The notes beneath the pieces were generated by a model. That model saw only the letters and a list, made by a program, of their open reading frames with translations. It was not told the origin of the DNA and ran no database searches. A program made the position numbers and the translations under genes. From Cepaea nemoralis (Eukaryota; Mollusca; Gastropoda; Stylommatophora; Helicidae): a DNA stretch of 64,000 bases. Position 1 is the stretch's first letter, and each line of letters opens with the position of its first letter. The stretch is taken from positions 112,501 through 176,500 of the forward strand of contig JACEFZ010026865.1 of the NCBI GenBank assembly GCA_014155875.1, in the 5' to 3' direction. Below, piece by piece: positions 1-62,990 of the stretch.

Positions 1-593
1 AGGAATTAGAGAAATGGGGAAAATATGGACATTGAAGCAAAGAATACTCTGGATTAGAATGTACAGGAATGAGAGAAATGAGGAAAATATGGACATTTGA
101 GCAAAGAATACTCTGGATTAGAATGTACAGGAATGAGAGAAATTAGGAAAATATGGACATTTGAGCAAAGAATACTCTGGATTAGAATGTACAGGAATGA
201 GAGAAATGAGGAAAATATGGATATTTGAGCAAAGAATACTCTGGATTAGAATGTACAGGAATGTGAGAAATGAGGAAAATATTGACATTTGAGCAAAGAA
301 TACTCTGGATTAGAATGTACAGGAATGAGAGAAATGAGGAAAATATGGACATTTGAGCAAAGAATACTCTGGATTAGAACGTACAGGAATGAGAGAAATG
401 GGGAAAATATGGACATTTGAGCAAAGAATACTCTGGATTAGAATGTACAGGAATGAGAGAAATTAGGAAAATATGGACATTTGAGCAAAGAATACTCTGG
501 ATTAGAATGTACAGGAATGAGAGAAATGAGGAAAATATGGACATTTGAGCAAAGAATACTCTGGATTAGAATGTATAGGAATGAGAGAAATGA
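1..593. repeat. 64-bp minisatellite
   Basis: About nine head-to-tail 64-bp units (motif AATACTCTGGATTAGAATGT), running off the left edge, with few substitutions between copies. Confidence 0.95.
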
Positions 594-886
594 GAGGATC
601 AAAAATAATGTGGAGAAGAACCACAGAAGAAGAAATCAAAAAGATTAAAGCTATGTGGCCTTGTTGAAAACGAGTCCAAAGATTTTAACTATGTGGCATT
701 GTTGAAAATGAGTGCAAGATAGAAAGTGATACAGTGAAAATGTTGTTACCTTGTGCTCCGCAGAGAACATACAGTTGTGCTAATAATAACATTGCGTGCA
801 GGAATGTTTGTTTTTTATCACAGAAATTATAATAATATTTACATTAACCATTTTAACAAAAAAGGAAATATCACATGCACGCTGTA
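594..886. other. AT-rich spacer, nothing recognised
   Basis: Contains two diverged repeats of a ttaa-ctatgtggc-ttgttgaaaa motif around 640-710. No gene or splice-supported exon was found. Confidence 0.4.
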
Positions 887-1157
887 CGTCAGCATGGCAA
901 AATAGATAAGAACGTGTGTTCTTAAACATCCGGTGTTCTGATGCCGAGGTAAGGGGTTCAACCCCTACACCGGATAGTTGGACTAAAATGTTGACCACTT
1001 GTCCTTGACTTGGGGACATAAATTACAAGTACCCCTGAAGTCGGAGTTGGTTTGCCTGATGGCTAGGGACACTGTTAATAGGTAAAGCTAATCCACACGC
1101 AAAATTCAGTCCATCACTACTAGAAGTAGTGTGTGTGGACTACGCTTGAGTTCAAAG
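887..1157 (+). repeat. SINE-like family A, copy 1
   Basis: The tRNA-like head has a B-box-like GGGTTCAACCC. The body is shared with 41783-42055 and, partly, 50930-51070 (TGGACTACGCTTGAGTTCAA end). The pentamer array begins exactly at its tail. Confidence 0.75.
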
Positions 1158-1531
1158 TACAGTACAGTACACTACAGTAAAGTGCAGTAAAATACAGTAC
1201 AGTACACTACAGTAAAGTGCAGTAAAATACAGTACAGTACACTACAGTAAAGTGCAGTAAAGTACAGTACAGTGCACTACAGTAAAGTGCAGTAAAGTAC
1301 AGTACAGTACACTACAGTAAAGTACAGTACAGTACACTACAGTAAAGTACAGTACAGTAAAGTACAGTACAGTACACTACAGTAAAGTGCAGTAAAGTAC
1401 AGTACAGTACACTACAGTAAAGTAAAGTAAAGTACAGTACAGTAAAGTAAAGTACAGTAAAGTACAGTAAAGTACAGTAAAGTACAGTAAAGTAAAGTCA
1501 AGTCAAGTAAAGTAAAGTAAAGTAAAGTAAA
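1155..1531. repeat. AGTAC/AGTAA pentanucleotide array
   Basis: Variants of 5-bp motifs (AGTAC, AGTAA, AGTGC) with higher-order periods of roughly 45-60 bp, growing out of the SINE A tail. Confidence 0.9.
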
Positions 1532-1822
1532 AGGACCACTTTTCCATGTCTTTATTCATAATGGATATTTGCTGATAGACTCATATTATGACTTTTGATA
1601 TTACTCATATTATGATATGATATTACTCATATTATATTATATTCTTTGCTTCCCTTATGGGTCCCGGCAACACACGGGAGGGTCAGTATCACAATGGCCA
1701 GGTTTATTTGCCAGATCATATTCTGGTATCCTTTCTAGGAGTCCACCTGGCAGGCAAGGCAAATCAAAGAGAAAAATCTCAGCCTCACTAGGGGTTTGAA
1801 TACATGACCAACAGGCTAACAG
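1532..1822. other. Spacer with partial family C repeat
   Basis: The stretch around 1645-1680 (CTTATGGGTCCCGGCAACAC) resembles the end of the repeats at 19430-19660 and 45660-45880. No gene seen. Confidence 0.4.
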
Positions 1823-1925
1823 ACAAACATGCTGTCCACTAGGCTGGCAGACAAGCATGCTGTCCACTAGGCTGGCAGACAAGCATGCTGTCCACTAGGC
1901 TGGCAGACAAGCATGCTGTCCACTA
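1823..1925. repeat. 28-bp minisatellite
   Basis: About four units containing GCAGACAAGCATGCTGTCCA. It sits after a B-box-like gggtttgaatac motif at about 1790, so it probably expanded from a SINE head. Confidence 0.85.
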
Positions 1926-2141
1926 TGCTACCAAGACTACCTGAAATTGACATGGCACAGAAAATTAAAATATTTGATGTCTGTTTGTGCTGTTGCTGTT
2001 TTATTTGTTGTGATTGAGCTTCTATAAAATGTATTGCACAAATAAAGTACTGAATAACGTACATTAACAACAGAAAAATATGCAGTTTGAACATGTGAAA
2101 GAATTCCTTGGTCTTCTTATCCTCCTCCTTCTGCCAAAGCT

Positions 2142-2340
2142 GTCTCTTCTTCTTCTTCTTCTTCTTCTTCTTCTTCTTCTTCTTCTTCTTCTTCTTCTTC
2201 TTCTTCTTCTTCTTCTTCTTCTTCTTCTTCTTCTTCTTCTTCATTTCCTACCTCTTCTTCTTCATTTCCTTCCTCTTCTTCCTCTTCATTTCTTTCCTTT
2301 TCTTCTTCTTTCTCATCTTCTTTCTCTTCGTCTTCTTCTT
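2142..2340. repeat. (CTT)n microsatellite and decayed flank
   Basis: About 100 bp of pure CTT (2145-2241), then an interrupted CT/TTC-rich stretch. It is the complement of the GAA tail that follows a LINE end at 22.27 kb. Confidence 0.95.
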
Positions 2341-2464
2341 CATTATTGTCTGGCAAGATGGCAAGGTGCCAGTTAAAGATGGCAAGCTGCCAGTAACTGT
2401 AACTTTTCCATCTGATTCTGATGTGTGACCCAACAACACCAGCAGTAGTCAATATCTCAATATT

Positions 2465-2590
2465 TGCTGTTTTATCTGCCCACTTTAGTCTCATCATTTA
2501 CTGCTTTCTTTACTCACACTACTCTCAACATTCTTAAAAACCATGTCTCCACTGCATCCAATTTCCTCATCTTTCATTACTCATTGGCCA
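2465..2590 (-). pseudogene. LINE reverse-transcriptase C-terminal fragment
   Basis: Minus-strand translation gives KLDAVETWFLRMLR followed by a stop. This matches the E-WFLR-ML motif at the C terminus of non-LTR reverse transcriptases and parallels the copies at 41.7 kb and 59.8 kb. Confidence 0.55.
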
Positions 2591-2961
2591 GCATTCGAAC
2601 CCATGACAAAGAACTGGCCACACACAACTATTCAATACAAAAAACTACAACAACTAAAAAGATTAAATTGAAAACCTACAAAAATTTGGAACAAATACAA
2701 GTCAAAACTTCAAATTGGTAAAGAAAAAAAAAAAAAACACTGTAAAATCAAACACTCAGCCACGAATAACTTGAGAATGTGTCTTAAAAAAGATGTGTTT
2801 CTTGCCAGTTGTAAAGTTGTATCGGATGTCAGGATTGGACTCAGGAAACTGATTATGGAATCTCTTGTGAACCTGGTGTGGATGAATAGATGATAATATA
2901 ATAAATATAATTTATCCCTGGAGATTAAAGTACTCGTGTTAATGAACAGATCATAATATAT

Positions 2962-3229
2962 GAGGGTAAGTTAATAAGTAAGTCACAAATAGAAATAGTA
3001 GAAAAAAAATAGAATAGTAGAAAAATAACTAAATATGATAACAAATTGAAACCAGTTCATTTGTATACATACACTATCCCTTGATTTCTCAACATAATTT
3101 CCACCTACATTTATACACTTATCCCATAGTTTTATCAGTTCTCCCAAACCGACTGCATGAATCTGCGTGCCATGTTTCCATTTACCTGCCATCCCACAGA
3201 ACTGTGTGACTTACTTATTGACTCGCCTT
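2962..3229 (-). mobile_element. Deleted mariner, family 1
   Basis: The left inverted repeat begins GAGGGTAAGTTAATAAGTAA. The minus strand encodes only the transposase C terminus (GLGELIKLWDKCINVGGNYV then EK), fused directly to the 5' terminal repeat (about 3207-3229). An internal deletion removed the catalytic region. Its relative is at 25.1-26.3 kb. Confidence 0.8.
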
Positions 3230-3239
3230 ATTGACGCGC

Positions 3240-3571
3240 CCTCGTAACTTTTTCTACTCACCTATGCACTGCTTTACTGGAAATCGCTAGGGGCTAAGTC
3301 CACTGAAAACCCACCTTGGCGGGAGACATTTCGCGAATAATGCCGAAGTTGAATGTGAAATGAAAACGTAGTTTAGAAAACAGAGCACGCAGTTCTACGC
3401 AGCCGGTTTGGGAGAACTGATACCTCAATGCGATAAGTGTGTCAATGTTGGTGGAAATTATGTTGAGAAATAAAGAGACAATGTATGTATACAAATAAAC
3501 TGGTTTCAAGTTGTTGTCATATTTAGTTATTATTTTACAGCCATTTGTGACTTACTTATTAACTTACCCTC
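3240..3571 (+). mobile_element. 5'-truncated mariner, family 1, inverted copy
   Basis: The plus strand encodes GPLKTHLGGRHF-like and KCVNVGGNYVEK residues of a mariner transposase C terminus with an internal stop. Its 3' terminal repeat (3543-3571) is a perfect 29-bp complement of the repeat at 2962-2990, so the pair forms a large inverted repeat. Confidence 0.8.
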
Positions 3572-4980
3572 GGTAATAAATATAATTAATCCTGGTTAGA
3601 TTAAAGTTCTAGTGTTGATGAATAGATCATAACATAATAAATATAATTACTCTCTGGTAGATTAAAGTACTCATGTTAATGCGGACCACTAAGGGAAACA
3701 AAGAACAGTATCACTGCAACCCACCATACATGTCATAAGAGGCATCTAAGGAAGGCTTGCATGTGAAACTGGCCACCTGATCCTGTAGAAAACTGTAGCT
3801 ACTAAATCTAACAAATCATGTATAAGTCTCCAAGGGACTGGGTTTGAGCTGGTATGAGGCGGTCCCGTGTGTTAAAATTTGTAAAGAGTAGTTATAAGGC
3901 AGGAGTCCTGGCAAAACTGTTAGGACAGAAATCCTACCCATGGGTAAATAGAGTCCTGTGACTTTGGGTGGAATTGATCTAGATACTGCAAACCTGAAAC
4001 AAATGCATGCTGAAGTCGGACCCACTGAACTTTGGGGTACATAACTGGGTGTGGCACACTTCTCCAAAAGAGGAACGAAGAATAAGAAGTTAGTTAATGA
4101 CTTGAACTCGTTTGGGAGATTAAAGGCAGCGACAGAAAAAGAAGATGAAAGCACTGAAGACTACGACAAATATCACCATGGCTTTAGCTAAATAAAAGGG
4201 ATCTCCTAACTGCAACCTCACATGGAGGACGAACAACAAACAAGGCCAGTTCAGGGGATGGTTATCTACTGGAATAGGTGGACAACCGTGAGCCTGAGCA
4301 GAGCAGGACACTGATTAGTCTTGACAGCTGACAACTGCTGTCAAAAGTGGAAGCCACGAACCATCTATGTGGATGTGGAAGGCAAGGAGAAATCACCACA
4401 TTATCTTCCCAAGAATGTGTTTATGACGTAAAATATAGGAGCCTCTTCCGTGGCTGGAGGCTTACTGGGTATATGGTAACCATACAGTAAATGATCCTTT
4501 CACAGTGCCTGAACTGATTAAGTGCCATGGGATGATTAATCACCTTAAGCAACTTCCCATATCTGCCATGGGCTTATATACAGTTGTTTTCCTTATATAA
4601 CCCCTTTAATTTGATATATAATACATCATGTCTGCTACCACTTTAAGTCCATAACTGTGACACAAGCCACTTCCCATTTTCCAGCATCCACGTTTGTTTG
4701 GTTGAAAACCACTGGTTGTTTGGCCGTAAATATGTTACGGCTTATCAAGTATATATTGCTAGCCTATATTTGTATAGACCACTTGGCATTTCACAGGTCA
4801 TGTGACCAGTATCACACGGGCCGCCTTTACTTCCAAAGACATTTTATAAAACCCAGTTCAGGCTGGGTTGATCTGGAAGCCCATGCAAATGTTTTTAAAA
4901 TCTCCTTCGATGGGAGATTTGAAAACATGATCCAATTATAAAATTATGGACTAGAAGTTAATTGCTACAAATCAACTATG
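3572..4980. other. Mixed old repeats, no gene recognised
   Basis: 3690-3740 resembles 18520-18590 (AAGGGAAACAAAGAA). 4790-4890 resembles the family G module (GGCTGGGTTGATCTGGAAG) also near 31.8 and 40.86 kb. The remaining open frames have no splice support or recognisable motif. Confidence 0.4.
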
Positions 4981-4984
4981 CAGC

Positions 4985-5430
4985 CAGCGTAAGGTTACCA
5001 TACAGTGGATACCATCTCACCGTGTAATACCCGGACATGAGAAAATGGACCGACTTGCTTGGAAAGGAGAACAACCTAACATGCCTGGTATATACCACCA
5101 ATAGACAAGAATGATCAAATCAATCAGAAATCCACCAACACCAGCTCAAGATTATTACCACTTTAAGTACAGACCAGAACAAACCATTATTATACACTTC
5201 ACAACAGAACACACTTGATTTCACAACCATAAAATTCAAGACTGGATCAGCTCTGTGCACATTTGGATTTCCGCCACCGACAGCAGATCACATTCTCCAA
5301 GACTGCCCAAAATATGACATATCTAGGCAAACCTAGAGAAACAACAGTGGAAGATAAACCCTATGGACTACTGAGTGAACTAAAAAAGACAGTTAAATTC
5401 ATACAAGAGACAACATTAAAGATATAGATA
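4985..5430 (+). pseudogene. LINE RNase H domain remnant
   Basis: Plus-strand frames read QWIPSHRVIPGHEKMDRLAW, a decayed RNase H signature, and later TADHILQDCPKYDISRQT, then KPYGLLSELKKTVKF. This is the C-terminal end typical of non-LTR elements with an RNase H. Stops and frameshifts show it is dead. Confidence 0.7.
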
Positions 5431-5595
5431 CGTTTCAAGCGAAAGAAAGAAGAAAAAATTTAATTTCTGAAACAAAGCTAAGAAGTGATGGATAATTTAA
5501 CTTGTTAGAATGGGCTCAGAAATGGTGGACAACTATTATAATATCTCACTGATGCCAAAGACTACCATGGACAGACCTGACTGCCGACTACTTAC

Positions 5596-57711
<52,116 letters not shown>

Positions 57712-57832
57712 TTTAAATCACTTGATCACATCCACTGGAAGGAAACATTCACACATCGCGGCGCCAGAGTCTTTCTATTCGGAGATGTTTTAGACTCTGT
57801 CGCCATAACGTAAACTCTCCGCCAGCCTCGGC
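57712..57832 (-). promoter_or_regulatory. SPMIP4 5' UTR / core promoter region
   Basis: CpG-enriched stretch between the X-box and the start codon. It contains a 26-codon uORF starting at the ATG at 57806 and ending before 57711. No TATA box was recognised, and the transcription start cannot be placed. Confidence 0.45.
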
Positions 57833-57846
57833 GTTTCCATGGAAAC
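57833..57846. promoter_or_regulatory. X-box (RFX binding site)
   Basis: GTTTCCATGGAAAC is a perfect 14-bp palindrome fitting the RFX X-box consensus (GTNNCC-AT-GGNNAC form). It lies 122 bp upstream of the proposed SPMIP4 start codon, the usual spacing in ciliary genes. Inference: RFX-family factors drive this gene. Confidence 0.75.
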
Positions 57847-57989
57847 AGCCCTTAGAGTAGCTCCCCCTGGTAATTTAAAAACATGTACTCTGTCATCGTG
57901 TGTGCATTTGTCAGCCTCGACGTCGCCCTAATCCCTAATCCTTTTCCATACTCCTGTCTTTTTTCTTCATTAGGTGTCTTTTCTGCAGC

Positions 57990-58190
57990 ATATATTAGCT
58001 ATCGTGATTCACAAATCCTCTCTATCATCTGATATTTTCATGAAGCTGGTGTTGCTTATATATTTCTTACCCATCTGTTTTAACTGTTAAACAACTTTAA
58101 TCTTTATCTTCCTTCGTCTCTCTTTCTTACGTTTTTTCCTCGCCACATAAGGCTAATACTAATTTCTCTACTTCACACCTACTGTTGATT
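57990..58190 (+). repeat. Family G fragment
   Basis: TCTGATATTTTCATGAAGCTG and CTAATTTCTCTACTTCACAC with CTACTGTTGAT resemble 22.85-23.0 and 31.5-31.65 kb. Confidence 0.55.
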
Positions 58191-58194
58191 TTTT

Positions 58195-58440
58195 TTTCTC
58201 GCATATCCTTTACAGGACATTGCAGTCAACATCTGCATTTTTCAGCTGCTGTTGATGTCTTAGCAAGATTACGCTCAGTAGTTTGCCATTACTTTCTGAG
58301 CGACCGGCTCACATACTCCCTAAATAACCAACGCGACGCGATCCGCTGCCGAATCTCGCGCAGCTGCGTTACCCACGTGAATATACGGGATTACGGAGAA
58401 AGTCGTTAACTCTTCGCCAGGGAGACAGACACTGTTGATA
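58195..58440 (-). repeat. SINE family F, copy 4
   Basis: GCATATCCTTTACAGGACAT, GCAGTCAACATC and TAGTTTGCCATTACTTTCTG match 7.5 and 21.5 kb. This copy retains CpG-rich head sequence and looks younger. Confidence 0.75.
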
Positions 58441-58524
58441 TGCTCGCATATATTTCATGTGTCTTTTCCTGATGGTTTTAATAATCGCGCAACACCCGTT
58501 GCACTCACTAAATCAGCATTTGTT

Positions 58525-59370
58525 CTCTTCTCTGTCTACGGTATTCTCAACATTTGTTCCTATCTCTGTCTACGGTATTCTCCACATTTGTTCCTATCTC
58601 TATCTACGGTATTCTCAACATTTGTTCCTATCTCTGTCTACGGTATTCTCAATACTTGTTCCTATCTCTGTCTACGGTATTCTCAACATTTGTTCCTATC
58701 TCTGTCTACGGTATTCTCAGCATTTGTTCTCTTCTCTGTCTACGGTATTCTCAACATTTGTTCTCTTCTCTGTCTACGGTATTCTCAGCATTTGTTCCTA
58801 TCTCTGTCTACGGTATTCTCAACATTTGTTCCTATCTCTGTCTACGGTATTCTCAGCATTTGTTCCTATCTCTGTCTACGGTATTCTCAACATTTGTTCC
58901 TATCTCTGTCTACGGTATTCTCAACATTTGTTCTCTTCTCTGTCTACGGTATTCTCAACATTTGTTCCTATCTCTGTCTACGGTATTCTCAACATTTGTT
59001 CTCTTCTCTGTCTACGGTATTCTCAACATTTGTTCCTATCTCTGTCTACGGTATTCTCAACATTTGTTCCTATCTCTGTCTACGGTATTCTCAACATTTG
59101 TTCTCTTCTCTGTCTACGGTATTCTCAACATTTGTTCTCTTCTCTGTCTACGGTATTCTCAACATTTGTTCCTATCTCTGTCTACGGTATTCTCAACATT
59201 TGTTCTCTTCTCTGTCTACGGTATTCTCAACATTTGTTCCTATCTCTGTCTACGGTATTCTCAACATTTGTTCTCTTCTCTGTCTACGGTATTCTCAACA
59301 TTTGTTCTCTTCTCTGTCTACGGTATTCTCAGCATTTGTTCTCTTCTCTGTCTACTGTTTTCTCAATATT
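58525..59370. repeat. 34-bp minisatellite (about 25 units)
   Basis: Units of TTCCTATCTCTGTCTACGGT plus ATTCTCAACATTTG with TCTTCTCTG variants. All plus-strand frames are open because 34-bp units rotate the frame; not coding. It adjoins the 3' end of the minus-strand LINE. Confidence 0.95.
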
Positions 59371-59399
59371 CTACTCGAAAAACAAATCTCGGCTGCCTC

Positions 59400-60000
59400 T
59401 CCATCCATCCATCATGTACCATGCCGATCAGCGTGTGCGGTCATGATCTGCCATCTCACTCGATTTCCAGAGTCGTGGATCAGCTCCGTGTTCCTGTCTC
59501 GACCATGCCACGTGGCAAAGCCATCCAGGTATTTATTTCTCGGTCTTCCCCTTGGTCTCTTCCCTTCGATCTTGCCAGTCGTCACCAAATTCTCCAATTC
59601 ATTTCTTCTCATAACATGCAGAAAATTTTTTGACTGTCTACGTCTAATGACTCTAATCAGTTTGCGATCTTCATTTGATTCTTGAGGGACTTGTTCATTG
59701 GTTTTTCTGTCTGTCCATTGTATTCTTTGTATTTCCTCAGAAACCACATGTCCACAGCCATCAGCTGTTTTTCAGCTTGACTGCTCATTGCCCAAGTTTC
59801 ACATCCATACAAAAGTATAGGTTCTATGTAGCACTTCAACACTCTTTTTCTCGTTTCAGTAGATATCATTTTATTGGTCAGTATGTTTTTCATCTTGCAA
59901 AAGGCTACCTTCGCAATGGCAATTCTTGTTCTAATCTCTTCAAGGCATCTCCCATCAGATGTTATGACTGTACCGAGATAACTGTATCGATTCACTTGCT
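59400..60000 (-). pseudogene. LINE (RTE-like) reverse-transcriptase C terminus
   Basis: The minus strand reads MNRYSYLGTVITSDGRCLEE, then AFCKMKNILTNKMISTETRK, YIEPILLYGCETWAMS and MAVDMWFLRK, continuing in another frame with ENLVTTGKIEGKRPRGRPRN and KYLDGFATWHGRD. It has two or three frameshifts; otherwise the best preserved LINE thumb/C-terminal copy here. Confidence 0.85.
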
Positions 60001-60065
60001 TAAGAATATACCCATTTACTCGTATCCGTATATCACATTGCCTCTAGTTGTCCGATAATCTTACC

Positions 60066-60127
<62 letters not shown>
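60066..60127. repeat. (TC)n microsatellite
   Basis: About 60 bp of TC upstream of the minus-strand LINE fragment. Confidence 0.95.
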
Positions 60128-60129
<2 letters not shown>

Positions 60130-60239
60130 ATATCTGTCTCTCCCGTCTGCAGTGAGCCTCTACTCTCTTATGTTAGAGTGTGGCTCTGAGTGTAATTTGA
60201 TTCGCGAATAATTGATATGTTTAGTTTTTATTATATTGT

Positions 60240-60555
60240 TCACAATATTTATCAAATTATGGAACAAGAATGTTGGATACAGCAAACTATGGACAATAAA
60301 CAGACACGCTGAGAAACATCTAATGACAATGGGAGTGTGGTTTCTAATGTGATTGGGAAAAAAATATCATGGACAGGCAGAAAAAAGAACGAAGAAGGAG
60401 TACATGAAACACATTAAAATAATGAACGTATTAGACAAATTAGACGTAGACAGTCAATATTAATTATTATTTGGGCACGTTATGAGGGGAAATAATTTAG
60501 TGACAGCATGCAAAATTAACGGGAAAAGAGCAAGAAGCGGTCAAAGAGATACATA
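60240..60555 (+). pseudogene. Diverged LINE C-terminal remnant
   Basis: Frames give MWFLMWLGKKYHGQAEK, then LLFGHVMRGNNLVTACKING and KRARSGQRDT, following the WFL...FGHV.R...L....I.GKR.RGR.R pattern. Heavily decayed. Confidence 0.55.
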
Positions 60556-60670
60556 AGTTAATTGTTGGTCAAAAGGCGTAATCGTGTGAGATTGCGGAAA
60601 ATGACAGCATGCCACAGGAAAACAATGACAGCGCCAACCAAAAAGGGATACTTTACATGTTTCGAGAACT

Positions 60671-60685
60671 GGGCGCGCGCGCGCG

Positions 60686-60735
<50 letters not shown>
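60671..60735. repeat. (GC)n(AC)n microsatellite
   Basis: Short alternating GC tract followed by about 40 bp of AC; potential Z-DNA former. Confidence 0.93.
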
Positions 60736-60736
<1 letters not shown>

Positions 60737-60959
60737 ATACACACAAGGAAAAGCTGATAAACATATTGTGGCATTAATGTAGTTTCTTAATGTGACCGCC
60801 TGATGCGCCACAGGATAGTGATGTTACCAATACCAGCATCCCCTGCAGTGCCCCGGGGTATGACGGGAAGCCGCTCTGGAAACACTGATAAATAGAGGTG
60901 CGTGTCAGTTTCCCGCTCCGTGTGTGGACGCGCTTGTGCATCGCACTGTGAGCGCTAAC

Positions 60960-62563
60960 ATGTCAAGTCGCACTATTCTGTCAAGAAGCCTGATACGCGA
61001 GAAAATGTCACGTTGAAAGTCCAACAAAAAAGAAACACGCTGCACTTCTTGGCCGACAACAAGAAGAACAACGTGGAGAGCCTACCTGCTAGCTGCATCA
61101 AAGAGCCTGATACTACAGCTATTACTGAAGCTACCACGAGGGAGAAGATCGACAGCCCAACACAGTCAAGAACCAAGACAGCAGAGAAGAAGGAGGAGAA
61201 AGACACCAGAGTCGGAAACACCGACTCAGAAGCAGTCCGATGGGTCGTCAAGCGGATTCCTGTGGAGCTGACAGACGAAGAAATCCTGAAGCAGCTACGG
61301 GAAGAGAATCTCCACATCCGATTCTTGAAGGCGAAGCGGCTCCTCACCTACCCCAAGATACCTACAACCTTGGCAGTGGTGACATCGGAGGGCAGCTGAA
61401 ATGCCGACCACAGTATCATTCAACAAGAGAATGCAGCAACCAGAGAGATTCATCCCAAGAATCACGCAATGTTCCAGATGTCAGAAGGCCGGCCACAGCA
61501 GAGCTACGTGTCGCAGTAAGACGGAAATATGCCGATACTGCGCCGATCACCACGAATTCAAGGAGTGTCCGCTGGCCAAGCTGGACACGGACTTCAGAGC
61601 CCCTAACAACAAAAGAAAGTGCGCCAACTGCCTGGGCAAGCATGGAGCAAGATACTTGGGCTGTCCGTACCTGCAGAGACACAGAGACGTCTTAAAGATC
61701 GCCATTATCACAAAGACACCATTCAAGGAAGCAATGCAGAGGGGCGAGGCAGCCACGGGTATAGCACAAGCCGAAAGAGATCAACTCCAAAAACAGATAG
61801 ATGAGTTGAAAAGACAAGTCAAGGCACTGCTGACGCCGACCCCGAATAACGACAACGAAATACTACTGGCGGAAATGAAGGAGATTCAGCAAAACATCAA
61901 ACGAGAAGTGGAACAGATGACAGCGTTGAAGCGGGACAACGAAGAAATACTCCGTACCGTAATAGCGGAGAGGGAGCGGCTAAAAGCTGAAACGAAATCA
62001 ACTCAAAACAAAATAACAGAAGCCATGCAAGAAACCACAAAGAAGCCGCAAGAAACCCAACAAAAAACCGAGCCGAAGCCACAAGATAAAACCAGCAGCC
62101 GAACCACGACGCCCGAAACATCCAAGGGAAATCAACATCCCGCCAGACAGCCGAAGAAAGACAAGATGAGGAACCCTTCGACGTCAACAAGTGGATTGCA
62201 CAGGAACCTATCCAGGAGGAAAAGGAGGAGTACATAGAAGCAGAAAAGAAACGGGCAAGGCAAGAGGAACTCAGGCACGAGGAATACATCAGGAGACAGG
62301 AAGCAAAAGGAAAGAAGGTGAAGAAACTCAAGGAGAAACCCATAGAATACCCGAAGATATTCTCTGACTATGATACCGGCATTGAGTACTATATCGAGGA
62401 CGGAGAGATCGTCCCATGGCTGACAACAGAGGAAACAATCGAAAAAAAGCAAGAACTCCAAGACATAAGGGAAAGACAGCGCAAGGAGGTAAATAGCATG
62501 GAAAAGCTTCTACGGGCATTACAAGAACAGGAGGCAAAAATACTAAATAAAAAGTCCTTTTAA
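60960..62563 (+). pseudogene. Gag-like ORF1 with three zinc knuckles, frameshifted
   Basis: Pieces in alternating frames: start ATG at 60960; 60959-61396 (VRWVVKRIPVELTDEEILKQ); 61386-62237 with three cysteine knuckles (CSRCQKAGHSRATC, CRYCADHHEFKEC, CANCLGKHGARYLGC), a glutamine/glutamate coiled coil and a proline/threonine stretch; then 62168-62563 (EEPFDVNKWIAQEPIQ..., IEYYIEDGEIVPWL). This organisation matches ORF1 nucleic-acid-binding proteins of Jockey-type LINEs. Three frame breaks mean it is dead or has assembly indels. Confidence 0.75.
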
Positions 62564-62568
62564 GGACT
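62553..62568 (+). other. Histone-like hairpin 1
   Basis: AGTCCTTTTAAGGACT: a 6-bp stem with a 4-nt loop, overlapping the ORF1 stop codon, followed by GCAACC and a purine-rich CAACAAAGAAAACAACAAGA. Confidence 0.5.
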
Positions 62569-62684
62569 GCAACCTGTCAAGCCAGGAGCCTGCGCCAACA
62601 AAGAAAACAACAAGAGGAAACATGCACAAAGGACAGCCGCCGACCGATCACCCAGCTTACGATGCATGGAGTGGGATAACGAAA

Positions 62685-62700
62685 AGTCCTTATAAGGACT
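62685..62700 (+). other. Histone-like hairpin 2
   Basis: AGTCCTTATAAGGACT, 132 bp after the first, in a tandemly duplicated segment of about 130 bp (GCCGCCGACCGATC in both copies). Confidence 0.5.
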
Positions 62701-62990
62701 GCAGCCAGTCAAGCCAGACGAGCCAGGAGCGTACACCAACAAAGAAAACCACAAGAACAGACGAACACAAAGGATAGCCGCCGACCGATCCCCCTGCTGT
62801 CGTCACAGACACAAACGATACATAACCAGTCCGAGATAGGACCCACAAGACAAGAATTAGGGTGAATAAACCCACAAAAACCACGGACCTCAACAATAAC
62901 TACAGCTGACGAAGCAGATTAGACGAGGCCGAATTTGGAATTTTTGTTTTTGTAAATTGGAATTGGAATTGGAATTGGAGTTTCCCGCTC

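Larger units (their letters stand above)
60919..62978 (+). mobile_element. ORF1-only LINE-type element (half-LINE)
   Basis: A perfect 12-bp direct repeat AGTTTCCCGCTC flanks it (60907-60918 and 62979-62990), as expected for a target duplication. It ends in a short ATTGGA-type tandem tail (62957-62978). Inside are only a gag-like ORF1, a charged coiled-coil region and a 3' region with two hairpins. No endonuclease or reverse transcriptase is present. Confidence 0.8.

Noticed and set aside
751..780. 30-nt candidate exon (HNCMFSAEHK) on the minus strand that could follow exon 15
   Set aside because: Phase fits, but the acceptor is weak, no homology is visible, and no following exon was found.
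2117..2497. Glutamate- and leucine-rich frames around the CTT repeat
   Set aside because: Microsatellite translation.
58435..59685. A 416-codon plus-strand frame
   Set aside because: Translation of the 34-bp array followed by antisense of a LINE pseudogene.
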